Source of the DNA: Acidobacteriota bacterium
GTDB lineage: Bacteria; Acidobacteriota; Terriglobia; UBA7540
Direction: 5' to 3'
DNA length: 22,743 nt
NCBI GenBank assembly: GCA_021789565.1
Contig: JAJYJL010000014.1
Coordinates: forward strand, 1-22,743
The notes beneath the pieces were generated by a model. It made no database searches. It was not told the DNA's origin and saw only the letters and a list, made by a program, of their open reading frames with translations. This document shows positions 7,646-13,775 of the stretch, one piece after another; positions within the stretch are counted from its first letter, which is position 1; every line of letters starts with the position of its first letter. The position numbers were made by a program, and so were the translations under genes.

Positions 7646-7654
7646 ATTATATCA
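7646..7654 (-). promoter_or_regulatory. Extended -10 promoter (TGaTATAAT) of the zinc-finger gene
   Basis: On the minus strand TGATATAAT is a perfect extended -10 (TGn plus TATAAT). It ends 6 nt before the ATG at 7639, so the first transcribed base would be at or next to the A of the ATG. The TG belongs to the TGA stop codon (7654-7652) of the upstream receiver gene. Confidence 0.6.
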
Positions 7655-8029
7655 TCGGGGTCCATCTTCAATTAACAGGTTCCGAAGAATTGCTGGCAGT
7701 TGCTGGCTGAAGGCTGACCTTGCCATCACGCGCTCGCATCCTGCGGCGCGCGCCGCCTGGGCCAGATCGGTCTGCACGTGGGAAAGAAAGGCCACCACGG
7801 GAATCGATCGCGTGGCCGGATCGCTCCTCACGCCTTCCAGCGCGGCAATCGCTTTCCCGGAGCTGTGGTTCAGGTCCAGCAGAATGCCGTTTGCGCCGTT
7901 TTGCGCCAGCCTTTCCCGCAGTGCATCAGGCGCGACCGACTCGACCGTCACGCCCAGTTGCCGGGCGGTCTGCTGAATTTTTGCAAGGAAGAAAATGTCC
8001 TCAACCACAGCCAGAATTTTTGCAGGCAC
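7652..8029 (-). CDS. Degenerate response-regulator receiver-domain protein
   Basis: A 125-residue single-domain protein with CheY-like layout: MPAKILAVVEDIFFLAKI (beta1 and acidic pair Glu10/Asp11), GILLDLN with a possible phospho-acceptor Asp52, SIPVVAFLSHV (beta4), and GCERVMARSAF at the beta5 position. The lysine normally conserved after beta5 is missing (the text is MARS), and the Ser/Thr after beta4 is shifted, so ordinary phosphorylation signalling is doubtful. There is no output domain. It starts at GTG 8029 with AAGGAG 6 nt upstream. An ATG lies 2 nt upstream of the GTG but is out of frame. Twelve nt separate its stop from the zinc-finger gene, so the two may form a unit. It may act by protein binding; the function is unknown. 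Confidence 0.75.
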   Translation of the reverse strand: MPAKILAVVEDIFFLAKIQQTARQLGVTVESVAPDALRERLAQNGANGILLDLNHSSGKAIAALEGVRSDPATRSIPVVAFLSHVQTDLAQAARAAGCERVMARSAFSQQLPAILRNLLIEDGPR

Positions 8030-8107
8030 ATCCGCTCCTTCTGCAGGTTTCTTGCTGCCAGCGGCGCGGGAAGCCTCGCCAAATCTCTTGCCCCGCCGCG
8101 AACAACA

Positions 8108-8121
8108 ATAATTTAGATTAT
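8108..8121. other. AT-rich inverted repeat upstream of the receiver gene
   Basis: ATAAT-TTAG-ATTAT is an AT-only island in GC-rich surroundings, about 80 nt upstream of the receiver-domain start and between it and the end of the unknown exported protein gene. It could be a promoter element or a binding site; there is no direct support for either. Confidence 0.3.
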
Positions 8122-8188
8122 CGCAAAGTGGCGGCCCTGCGTGCTCAGTTTGCAGCGCTCGGGCCTTACTCGAACGTCGTGCTTCCTT

Positions 8189-8854
8189 CTATTGGTCCGG
8201 ATTTGCCGGGCAGGGTGTCGAGTGGGGTTTCAGGCCTGGCCCGAAGTTGATGCTGTCCGGCGCGATCAGTTCCACCCGGAAGGTTGCTGAGCTGATGTGG
8301 CCATCGGGAGTCAGCGCCGAATGCACCGTGTCGAGCCGAATGAGCCCCGTGCGAAGGGTCCGGATGGCCTTCAGGTATTTTTCTGCAGCATGCTCTGGGT
8401 CGAGCGAATCGCCGGGCCATAGAGCGTCTCTCATCAGGGGAGCCAGCCGAAGGTAATCCTGCTCGCTCAAGATGAACCGCAAGTTGCGTTTCATCTTAAG
8501 ACCTTGGCGGGCCCTCAGGCCGCAGGAACAACCGAGAAACTGCGAGGGGTTAAATCTCAGAGGCATGTTGACCGGGTAGATAAAATCATTGCCGTTTGCG
8601 TCTTCCAGAGAAAAGGCCCAACCGTTGCACGATGTCTTGCCACGAGTCGCGCTAATCCTCAGCTCCAGGCCGCCCACTTCTTGCGCGAAGCTCTGGCCGG
8701 CATCAAGCTTCACAGTCAACCGCGCCGCGCTGCACCGGGATGCGGATTCGCCTGGTCGTGAGCGAGACCCGCCGCAAAGCGCAACCGCGGTGTCCACGAG
8801 CATTACCAACACCTGCACAGCGAATCTCCGGGAGAAATGTCCGTCACTCAGCAT
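8189..8854 (-). CDS. Exported protein of unknown function
   Basis: I cannot assign this to a named family. From ATG 8854 it has 221 residues. The N-terminus looks like a signal peptide (RRFAVQVLVMLVDTAVALCGG, residues about 8-28). The mature part reads as a mixed beta/alpha domain with ARLTVKLDAGQSFAQEVGGL, GWAFSLEDANGNDFIYPVN, PLRFNPSQFLG, then a helical part with EQDYLRLAPLMRDALWPGD, HAAEKYLKAIRTLRTGLIRL and FRVELIAP. Several cysteines in the first half (near CSAA, SCNGW, GCSCG) could form disulfides outside the cytoplasm. The frame is open back to ATG 8908, but neither start has a strong ribosome site. Base composition matches a real gene. It is divergent from the HExxH protein gene. Confidence 0.65.
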   Translation of the reverse strand: MLSDGHFSRRFAVQVLVMLVDTAVALCGGSRSRPGESASRCSAARLTVKLDAGQSFAQEVGGLELRISATRGKTSCNGWAFSLEDANGNDFIYPVNMPLRFNPSQFLGCSCGLRARQGLKMKRNLRFILSEQDYLRLAPLMRDALWPGDSLDPEHAAEKYLKAIRTLRTGLIRLDTVHSALTPDGHISSATFRVELIAPDSINFGPGLKPHSTPCPANPDQ

Positions 8855-9022
8855 AATAGTCTGGCAGGCGCAAAAAGGCCATTCCAGGCTGGCGGCAACC
8901 TCCCCCATTCCAAAATCGGCGCGCCCCGTCTCCTCGGATTTTTGACGCGCTGCCAGGACGTTTTATCCGCGCCTTCGCCGGGCTTGCGCGCCTCTGCCCG
9001 CGCGGTCAAAAATGTTATTGGG

Positions 9023-9592
9023 ATGCTCACTGACAGCAAGCCGCGGCGGAAGACCCTGCTGGCCGATTACCTCAAGAGCGACGAGGACTGGGCGCTTGAC
9101 GTTCCGGCGGACGACCGCCTGCAGCGCCTTTGCTCATCCCTCGAGGAGGCGCTCAAGGCGGGCGAAATCCCGCCCGTCCACAATCTCTGCCAGAGGTTTT
9201 TGAACCTCGCGGCGGACTTCTACAAAGTGGAGAGGCTTACCGTGCGCGTTCTGGCCGCCCGGCCTGTCCGCAGTCGCGAGGGTGGCGGGTACGAACTCTT
9301 CGGCGACTATCATCCAGACACCATGCTCATCCGCGTCTGGATGCGGACCGCCGTGCAGAAGCGCGTCACCTCTTATGGAACATTTCTCAGCACGCTGACC
9401 CACGAATTTTGCCACCACCTCGACTACAAGCTTTTCCACTACCGTGACTCCTGGCACACCCGTGGCTTTTACGCGCGCGCCGCCGTGCTCTACCACCACG
9501 CGCGCGGCACGCCGGCAAAACCATTGTTCTGGGCAAAATATCCCGGGGGGCGCTGGAGGATTGACTGGCCGCGCACCAACCGCGGCCATTGA
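9023..9592 (+). CDS. Putative zincin metalloprotease (HExxH, SprT-like)
   Basis: A 189-residue protein from ATG 9023. The metal motif is THEFCHHLDY, with His127, Glu128 and His131. A further His145 follows in DSWHTRGFYARAA, an arrangement like the SprT/WLM minigluzincins (HExxH, then a downstream His before a short helix). The N-terminal half is helical (RRKTLLADYLKSDEDWALDVPADDRLQRL), with a beta strand segment LTVRVLAARP in the middle. No signal peptide is seen, so it is cytoplasmic. The frame is open upstream to 8837, but that extension overlaps the divergent gene and reads as low-quality protein, so 9023 is preferred although no clear ribosome site precedes it. Family-level function is peptide-bond hydrolysis; the substrate is unknown. 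Confidence 0.7.
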   Translation: MLTDSKPRRKTLLADYLKSDEDWALDVPADDRLQRLCSSLEEALKAGEIPPVHNLCQRFLNLAADFYKVERLTVRVLAARPVRSREGGGYELFGDYHPDTMLIRVWMRTAVQKRVTSYGTFLSTLTHEFCHHLDYKLFHYRDSWHTRGFYARAAVLYHHARGTPAKPLFWAKYPGGRWRIDWPRTNRGH

Positions 9593-9624
9593 GGTCAGAA
9601 GCAACAGGCAGAAGACTCTGTGAA

Positions 9625-9773
9625 AGGGCACGACTTTAGTCGTGCCGTCGGAGTGCCTCAAAAGCTCCCAGCGGGGCTTCAGCCCCTGAACGGGACGCTC
9701 ACCCCGGCAGAATTTTCAGCGGCTAAAGCCGCCATCTTCGAACTGCCGCTGCGGCACGACTAAAGTCGTGCCC
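9625..9773. repeat. Composite array of four palindromes between convergent genes
   Basis: Four near-perfect palindromes occur in 150 bp: GGCACGACT-TT-AGTCGTGCC (9627-9646), GGGGCT-TC-AGCCCC (9673-9686), GCGGCT-AA-AGCCGC (9719-9732) and GGCACGACT-AA-AGTCGTGCC (9753-9772). The outer two are exact reverse complements, so the block as a whole is also an inverted repeat. All share the centre CT-NN-AG. It fills the gap between the zincin gene (ends 9592) and the MFS gene (ends 9827 from the other strand), where a bidirectional terminator would be expected, but there are no T-tracts. Confidence 0.8.
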
Positions 9774-9826
9774 TTCGCAAAATCCGTTTTTCGCGGCGAA
9801 ATCCGCACGTCCATGAATCATCGGGG

Positions 9827-11131
9827 CTACGCGCGTTCCAGGCGGCCGCCTTCGCGGCGGTCGGCGCGCAGCAGAAGAAAAGAGAAGATGAGGCCGCAGA
9901 AGCCGAGCGCCCCAAACATCATCTGGCTGGCGGTATATCCGTGCGTGGCGTCGCGCAGCGCCCCACTGGCCAGCGGGAAGGCTGCCAGTCCCACGTTCTG
10001 CAAGGCGGTCATCAGGCCAAATGCCGTCCCCACGCAGTTTTCATCCACGATGAGCGGCACCGAAGGCCAGATGCACGCGGGCACCAGAACAAAAGCCGCA
10101 CCCAGCACGATCATGGGGAAGACCGGCCAGATGTCGGTGAATCCCAGCAGCAGATGCGCTGGAACAATCAGTATCGAGCCCAGCACCATCAGGGTGGCGC
10201 GGCGTCCGATGCGATCGACGAGGTTGCCGGCAAAGGGCGCCAGCACCATTGAGGCCGCGATGATGATCGACGTGGTGCCCTGGGCAGTGCTGAACATGTG
10301 CGTAAAGTTGTAGAACACGCCGGAGAGGGAACCGTGTCCCGCCGCCGACGCCAGCGGCATGCCCCACTTTTCATGGAAGAAGTCGGTGGCGAGCGCCGTG
10401 AAGGGAAAGATGGCGGAATAGAACGCCACGCAGATGCCCACCGCGTACCAATACGAGGGCCGAAACTTTCCCACGTCGCTCCAGGTGATCTTGTCGCCGC
10501 CGCCCGCCTTGGGCAATTGCAGAATGGGCTCCGCGTGCCGGTCCATCAAGGTGTAAATCCAGTTGCACACCAGGCTGGCCAGGCACAACCCGGCGGCAAT
10601 CCACAGCCCGTTGCGCCACCCGAAACGGCTGGCCAGCAGTTGTTCCGTATTAAATGAAAACAGCGTGCCCAGGCGGCAGATGGTGAGCGCGATGCCGAAA
10701 GCCAGCGCCAGCTCCTTGCCCTTGAACCAGCGCGCGATGATGGCGCTTTGCGCAACAATCATGGATTCCGAGCCGATGCCGAAAAGTACCCGCCCGAAGT
10801 AAAGGACCGGCAGGTCGGGGGCCCAGGCCACCACGGCAGTGCCCACGACCACAAAGCCGGAGAAGATGAGGCTGGCCATGCGCACGCCCGCGCGATCGAT
10901 CAGGAAGCCGCCGGCCAGCACTGCAAAGACGGCGGCCACGCTGTACATGGTGTACATGGTGCCGATGGCCGCGCGGTTGGTGTGGAACACCTGGATCAGC
11001 GTGGTTTCAATGGCGCCCACGCTGTCGTAAGCAAAGTAGCTGCCAAAAGCCATCAGGGAAGCAAAAGCCAGAATCGCGAAGCGGTAGGGCCGGCCGGCCG
11101 GGTGCAGCAGTCCTTTTTCCGATGCAGGCAT
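9827..11131 (-). CDS. MFS transporter, MFSD1-like, 12 membrane helices
   Basis: A 434-residue major facilitator protein in the inner membrane. ATG 11131 (MPASEKGLLHPAGR) is preferred: it sits 8 nt after an extended -10, and helix 1 follows at once. The frame stays open to 11449, but that extension is not protein-like. MFS marks are GGFLIDRAGVR between helices 2 and 3 and the stretch FGRVLFGIGSESMIVAQSA with WFKGKELALAFGI near helices 4-5. A cytoplasmic loop lies at LMDRHAEPILQLP, and LVDRIGRRA is the second-half repeat. From memory, FGR-FGIG-ES-AQ-WFKGKEL-FG, FPF in helix 7 and ...WP...GTA-G-M...QN-GLA closely follow the eukaryotic MFSD1 family, whose lysosomal member carries dipeptides. The substrate here is unknown. 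The gene stands alone. Confidence 0.88.
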   Translation of the reverse strand: MPASEKGLLHPAGRPYRFAILAFASLMAFGSYFAYDSVGAIETTLIQVFHTNRAAIGTMYTMYSVAAVFAVLAGGFLIDRAGVRMASLIFSGFVVVGTAVVAWAPDLPVLYFGRVLFGIGSESMIVAQSAIIARWFKGKELALAFGIALTICRLGTLFSFNTEQLLASRFGWRNGLWIAAGLCLASLVCNWIYTLMDRHAEPILQLPKAGGGDKITWSDVGKFRPSYWYAVGICVAFYSAIFPFTALATDFFHEKWGMPLASAAGHGSLSGVFYNFTHMFSTAQGTTSIIIAASMVLAPFAGNLVDRIGRRATLMVLGSILIVPAHLLLGFTDIWPVFPMIVLGAAFVLVPACIWPSVPLIVDENCVGTAFGLMTALQNVGLAAFPLASGALRDATHGYTASQMMFGALGFCGLIFSFLLLRADRREGGRLERA

Positions 11132-11139
11132 GGAAGCCG

Positions 11140-11148
11140 AGTATAGCA
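11140..11148 (-). promoter_or_regulatory. Extended -10 promoter (TGcTATACT) of the MFS gene
   Basis: The minus-strand TGCTATACT is an extended -10 ending 8 nt before ATG 11131. There is no ribosome site in the 8-nt gap, so the message is likely leaderless or nearly so. This is the same layout as the zinc-finger gene. Confidence 0.5.
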
Positions 11149-11361
11149 TAGCCCGGCAGCGCCTGGCCCCACTTGGGTTTGCTCCCTCTTTCCAGGGGCG
11201 AGGGCCCTTCCTTCCTATGGGATTCCACGCTTGCGGGCCACGATGAACACAAGAGCCACAGAACGTGAGAACGGTGGTCGCTGACCCTGGCCAAGGGCCG
11301 GCGTTGAAGCCAAAGGCGACGTTCCAGCGGAACGCCCCCGCGTGGGTCCGGCCGATTTTGC

Positions 11362-11393
11362 TTGACAAGTGATGGCTAGCGTAGTAGTCTACT
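11362..11393 (+). promoter_or_regulatory. Consensus-like promoter with a palindrome over the -10 box
   Basis: TTGACA (11362-11367), a 17-nt spacer, then TAGTCT (11385-11390). The palindrome AGTAG-T-CTACT (11383-11393) covers the -10 box, so a bound repressor would block it. No intact gene follows for 850 bp; transcription would enter the A-rich repeats. The expected start is near 11397. The arrangement recalls operators of small winged-helix repressors such as BlaI/MecI, but their known operator (TACANNTGTA) is not matched. Confidence 0.5.
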
Positions 11394-11514
11394 GTCTGTG
11401 CCGGACCGTCCGTGCGCCCTCGGAGGCTTGCAGGCTCCAGGCCGGACATTGCAGGGCACGAAAAAGACTAGCTGTCTGGCTTTTTGAGACAAATGGGACA
11501 GAAAAAGATGTTAT

Positions 11515-11720
11515 TTTTAAAAACGAACCGGAGAGGTTGTTGAAAACAAAGCATCGGTGCCAAAAAACGAACCCAAACGAACCGAAAAACGAAGCGGAGA
11601 AGTTGTTGAAAATACGTAGCTGTGGAAAAAACGAACCTAAAACGAACCTAAAACGGACCTGCCGATAGTATTGATAATAAAGGGGCGTGAAAAACAAACC
11701 GGAGCGGGCTTGCAAGATGA
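11515..11720 (+). repeat. A-rich degenerate tandem repeat, 66-bp period
   Basis: AACGAACCGGAGAGGTTGTT (11522) recurs as AACGAAGCGGAGAAGTTGTT (11588), exactly 66 bp later. A weaker third copy starts AACAAACCGGAGCGGG at 11693. Between them ACGAACCTAAA is doubled (11630-11652). The block is strikingly A-rich on the plus strand. A frame at 11369-11668 reads it as KNEPERLLKT / KNEAEKLLKI, because 66 is a multiple of three, but there is no ribosome site and the first half is not protein-like, so it is treated as non-coding. Confidence 0.6.
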
Positions 11721-11831
11721 ATCCAAAGAATCTAGCCTACTTTCCGTGGGCAAAACCGTCTTTGTTTTGCCACCGTTATTTGAATGCCATGCCACCGGAA
11801 CAACGCAAATTCCCAACCGGCTTTTCAGCCG

Positions 11832-12096
11832 ATGGAGTTAACCGCCGCGCACGATGTGCAAACCTTCGCCCTGGGACGGGTAGGACGGCCAACTGGACCT
11901 GCTGATTTAAAACCGGAGATTCGCGAAATCGGTCCGTATCTTTCCGATCTCGCTGATGAGACCGTCGATGCCACGGGCCAGATTGTTGCCCCCGGCTTCG
12001 CCGGTATCCACGTCCACCTGCGCGAGCCGGGTGGAGAGATTTCCAAGACGCTCGAAAGCGGCCTTCGGGCGGCAGTGGCGGGCGTGGTTCATATTT
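11832..12096 (+). pseudogene. Dihydroorotase (PyrC) N-terminal remnant
   Basis: In one plus frame the text [40 protein letters not shown] and ISKTLESGLRAAVAGVV follows the N-terminal strand region and metal-binding motif of class I dihydroorotases (typically [38 protein letters not shown]). About 60 residues are alignable. Homology stops abruptly near 12096, where the family continues with FT-V--MPNT. The motif Asp before the HxH is Gly here. Intact enzymes have over 400 residues, so this is a broken relic, not a working gene. The frame itself remains open to 12413, which suggests recent decay. The following amidohydrolase belongs to another family and does not complete it. Confidence 0.6.
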
Positions 12097-12246
12097 TCGG
12101 CCGTGGATTCCGGGCCCGCCCCCATTTGTCTTCCACGGGGCGGAGCGGTATGCTGGGTGGCATTTCGAGGCTTGAGGATGCCGGGTGCGAGAAAATGCCG
12201 CCACACTGTGACTGCGCCGCGGCTGTCGGCGATGAGGAGGGACGAG

Positions 12247-13377
12247 ATGAAATTCTGGAAATCGCAGTTGACGTTGCCTGTACTGCTGTCGGCGGCGCTG
12301 GCTGTTCTGCTGCTGAATGCCGCCTGCCAGAGCACGGGTCCGCAGAAGGAAACGAAAACCGCGGAGACGCCGGCTGCCACCCTTGCAGCATTTGCCGCCG
12401 TCGCGCCCATTGATGCGCACGTGCACGTTTACAAGGACGATCCGCAGTTTGCCGCCATGGCGAAGCGCCTGGACCTGCGCATGTTGAACATCTGTGTCAT
12501 CGACGACCGCGATCCTTTCTTCAAAGCCCTGGAGCCTCAGCGCAGCGACGAGCTGAAAGTTCGAAAGATCACGGACGGCCGCGCCGCTTTCTGCACCACC
12601 TTTAATCCTTACGGGTTTGAGAAGCCGGGCTTCCAGAAGAAAGCCATCAGCCAGTTGAACGGCGATTTTGCCAACGGCGCCGTGGCTGTGAAGATTTATA
12701 AGGTGATGGGCATGGAGATGAAGAACAAGGCGGGGAAGTACGTGATGCCCGACGATCCGGCGTTTGAACCTGTCTATCAGGACATCGCCGCGCACAAAAT
12801 CACCGTGGTGGCCCACATTGCGGAGCCGGATTCCTGCTGGAAGGCGCCCGATCCCCAAAGCCCGGATTACAGCTACTACAAACAGCACCCGGAGGAATAC
12901 GCCTATCTGCATCCGCAGTGGCCCTCCAAGGCCGCTATCCTGGCGGCGCGCGATCACCTGCTGGCGGAGAATCCCAAACTGCGCGTGGTGGGCGCCCACC
13001 TGGGCAGCATGGAAACTGACGTAGACCAGATCGCCCGGCGCTTTGACCGCTATCCGAATTTCGCCGTCGACACGGCCGCGCGCGTGCAATACCTGATGAT
13101 GCAGCCGCGCGAGAAGGTGAGGGCATTCCTCATCAAATATCAGGACCGCGTGCTCTATGGCACCGACCTGGGACTGGACGCCGATGGAAACGCGGCGGCG
13201 GCCATCAAGGAGTGGCAGGAACGTTACCTGCGCGACTGGACATACTTTGCCACCGACGAGTGGGTGGAATACCACGGGAAGAAGTACCAGGGACTGAAGC
13301 TGCCCGAACCCGTGGTGCGCAAGATTTTCCACGACAACGCCGTGCAATGGTTTCCGGGAATTGTGGCGGGAACGTAA
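12247..13377 (+). CDS. Exported amidohydrolase (Amidohydro_2 type TIM barrel)
   Basis: A 376-residue protein. ATG 12247 is preceded by GGAGGG and begins MKFWKSQLTLPVLLSAALAV, a signal sequence ending at LLLNAAC (Cys27). This is an imperfect lipobox, so it may be a lipoprotein or simply secreted. The barrel starts with PIDAHVHVY, the metal motif HxH (His58, His60). Later ligands are likely the histidines in VVAHIAEP and VVGAHLGSM and the aspartate in VLYGTDLG. This pattern suits the Amidohydro_2 group, metal-dependent hydrolases or decarboxylases. Variants such as KPEDYAYLHPQWP-like text (HPEEYAYLHPQWP) suggest a distinct subfamily. The substrate is unknown. The open frame extends upstream to 11956 without coding character. 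The neighbouring PyrC remnant is unrelated in sequence. Confidence 0.87.
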   Translation: MKFWKSQLTLPVLLSAALAVLLLNAACQSTGPQKETKTAETPAATLAAFAAVAPIDAHVHVYKDDPQFAAMAKRLDLRMLNICVIDDRDPFFKALEPQRSDELKVRKITDGRAAFCTTFNPYGFEKPGFQKKAISQLNGDFANGAVAVKIYKVMGMEMKNKAGKYVMPDDPAFEPVYQDIAAHKITVVAHIAEPDSCWKAPDPQSPDYSYYKQHPEEYAYLHPQWPSKAAILAARDHLLAENPKLRVVGAHLGSMETDVDQIARRFDRYPNFAVDTAARVQYLMMQPREKVRAFLIKYQDRVLYGTDLGLDADGNAAAAIKEWQERYLRDWTYFATDEWVEYHGKKYQGLKLPEPVVRKIFHDNAVQWFPGIVAGT

Positions 13378-13382
13378 GGGAG

Positions 13383-13414
13383 AAGTATGAAGTATGAAGG
13401 AGGAAGGATGAAAA
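13383..13414 (+). repeat. AAGGATGA short tandem word, copy 2
   Basis: GAAGTATGAAGTATGAAGG then AGGAAGGATGAAAAG lies 5 nt after the amidohydrolase stop. It shares GAAGTRTGAAG and GGATGAAA with the string at 3157-3184, which is also just downstream of a plus-strand stop codon. Confidence 0.5.
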
Positions 13415-13498
13415 GATCTGGCGCACCAGGTCCGCTTGATTTCTGCACCACACCATCAGGCGCTTGCCCGGGCCGGCGCCGGGTGTAAACTTGTGACC

Positions 13499-13654
13499 AT
13501 GGAAAAAATCCAAATTCACCAGCAGGGTTTTGCGGGGATGGTGTGGATTGCCGCCTGGCTTTTCACGATAGGCTTTCTGCACCTGCCGTTCTGGAAGGGC
13601 GTTTTTGCGGTCGTGCTGTGGCCCTACTACCTGGGCCTGGCCTTCGGCAAGTGA
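13499..13654 (+). CDS. Small membrane protein (51 aa) of unknown function
   Basis: ATG 13499 gives a 51-residue protein with a short polar start (MEKIQIHQQGFAG) and two closely spaced hydrophobic segments, VWIAAWLFTIGFLHL (about 16-30) and FAVVLWPYYLGLAF (about 37-50), ending GK. This looks like a membrane hairpin or a single kinked helix. No family is recognised. No ribosome site precedes the ATG; TAAACT ends 7 nt before it, which fits the leaderless layout seen elsewhere in the window. An in-frame extension to 13436 is possible but not protein-like. Its stop is 121 nt from the end of the convergent tag gene. Confidence 0.6.
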   Translation: MEKIQIHQQGFAGMVWIAAWLFTIGFLHLPFWKGVFAVVLWPYYLGLAFGK

Positions 13655-13775
13655 CCCCGGAGCTATTCTTCGGACTGATCGACAGGGTGGCGCCTGCATC
13701 GCGGTTTTGGCGATGTGTGCGGATAACCGAATATCCGCCAGCAGGGCACAATCATCCGTCCAGGCTCCACGCCGG

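Larger units (their letters stand above)
11132..12246. other. 1.1 kb spacer: promoter, A-rich repeats, gene remnant
   Basis: No intact gene is supported between the MFS start and the amidohydrolase start. The stretch holds the MFS promoter, an orphan forward promoter (11362-11390), A-rich 66-bp-period repeats (about 11515-11720) and a dihydroorotase remnant (about 11832-12096). The final 150 bp before the amidohydrolase (12097-12246) have no recognised content apart from the ribosome site GGAGGG at 12236-12241. Confidence 0.6.

Noticed and set aside
9625..9773. CRISPR-like array
   Set aside because: The palindromes differ in sequence and spacing, there are no uniform direct repeats or spacers, and no cas genes are nearby.
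11132..11449. N-terminal extension of the MFS protein
   Set aside because: The extra 106 residues lack any membrane or domain pattern, and an extended -10 lies inside them just before ATG 11131.
11369..11668. 99-codon plus-strand frame over the A-rich repeats
   Set aside because: No ribosome site, and the first half is not protein-like. The frame is kept only because the repeat period is a multiple of three. Reported as a repeat instead.
11776..13347. 523-codon minus-strand frame
   Set aside because: It is antisense to the amidohydrolase and the PyrC remnant; the histidine- and arginine-rich text is typical of a shadow frame.
11832..13377. PyrC remnant and amidohydrolase as one split dihydroorotase
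   Set aside because: The amidohydrolase has its own ribosome site, signal sequence and complete barrel start (DAHVHVY), so it is a separate gene from another family.
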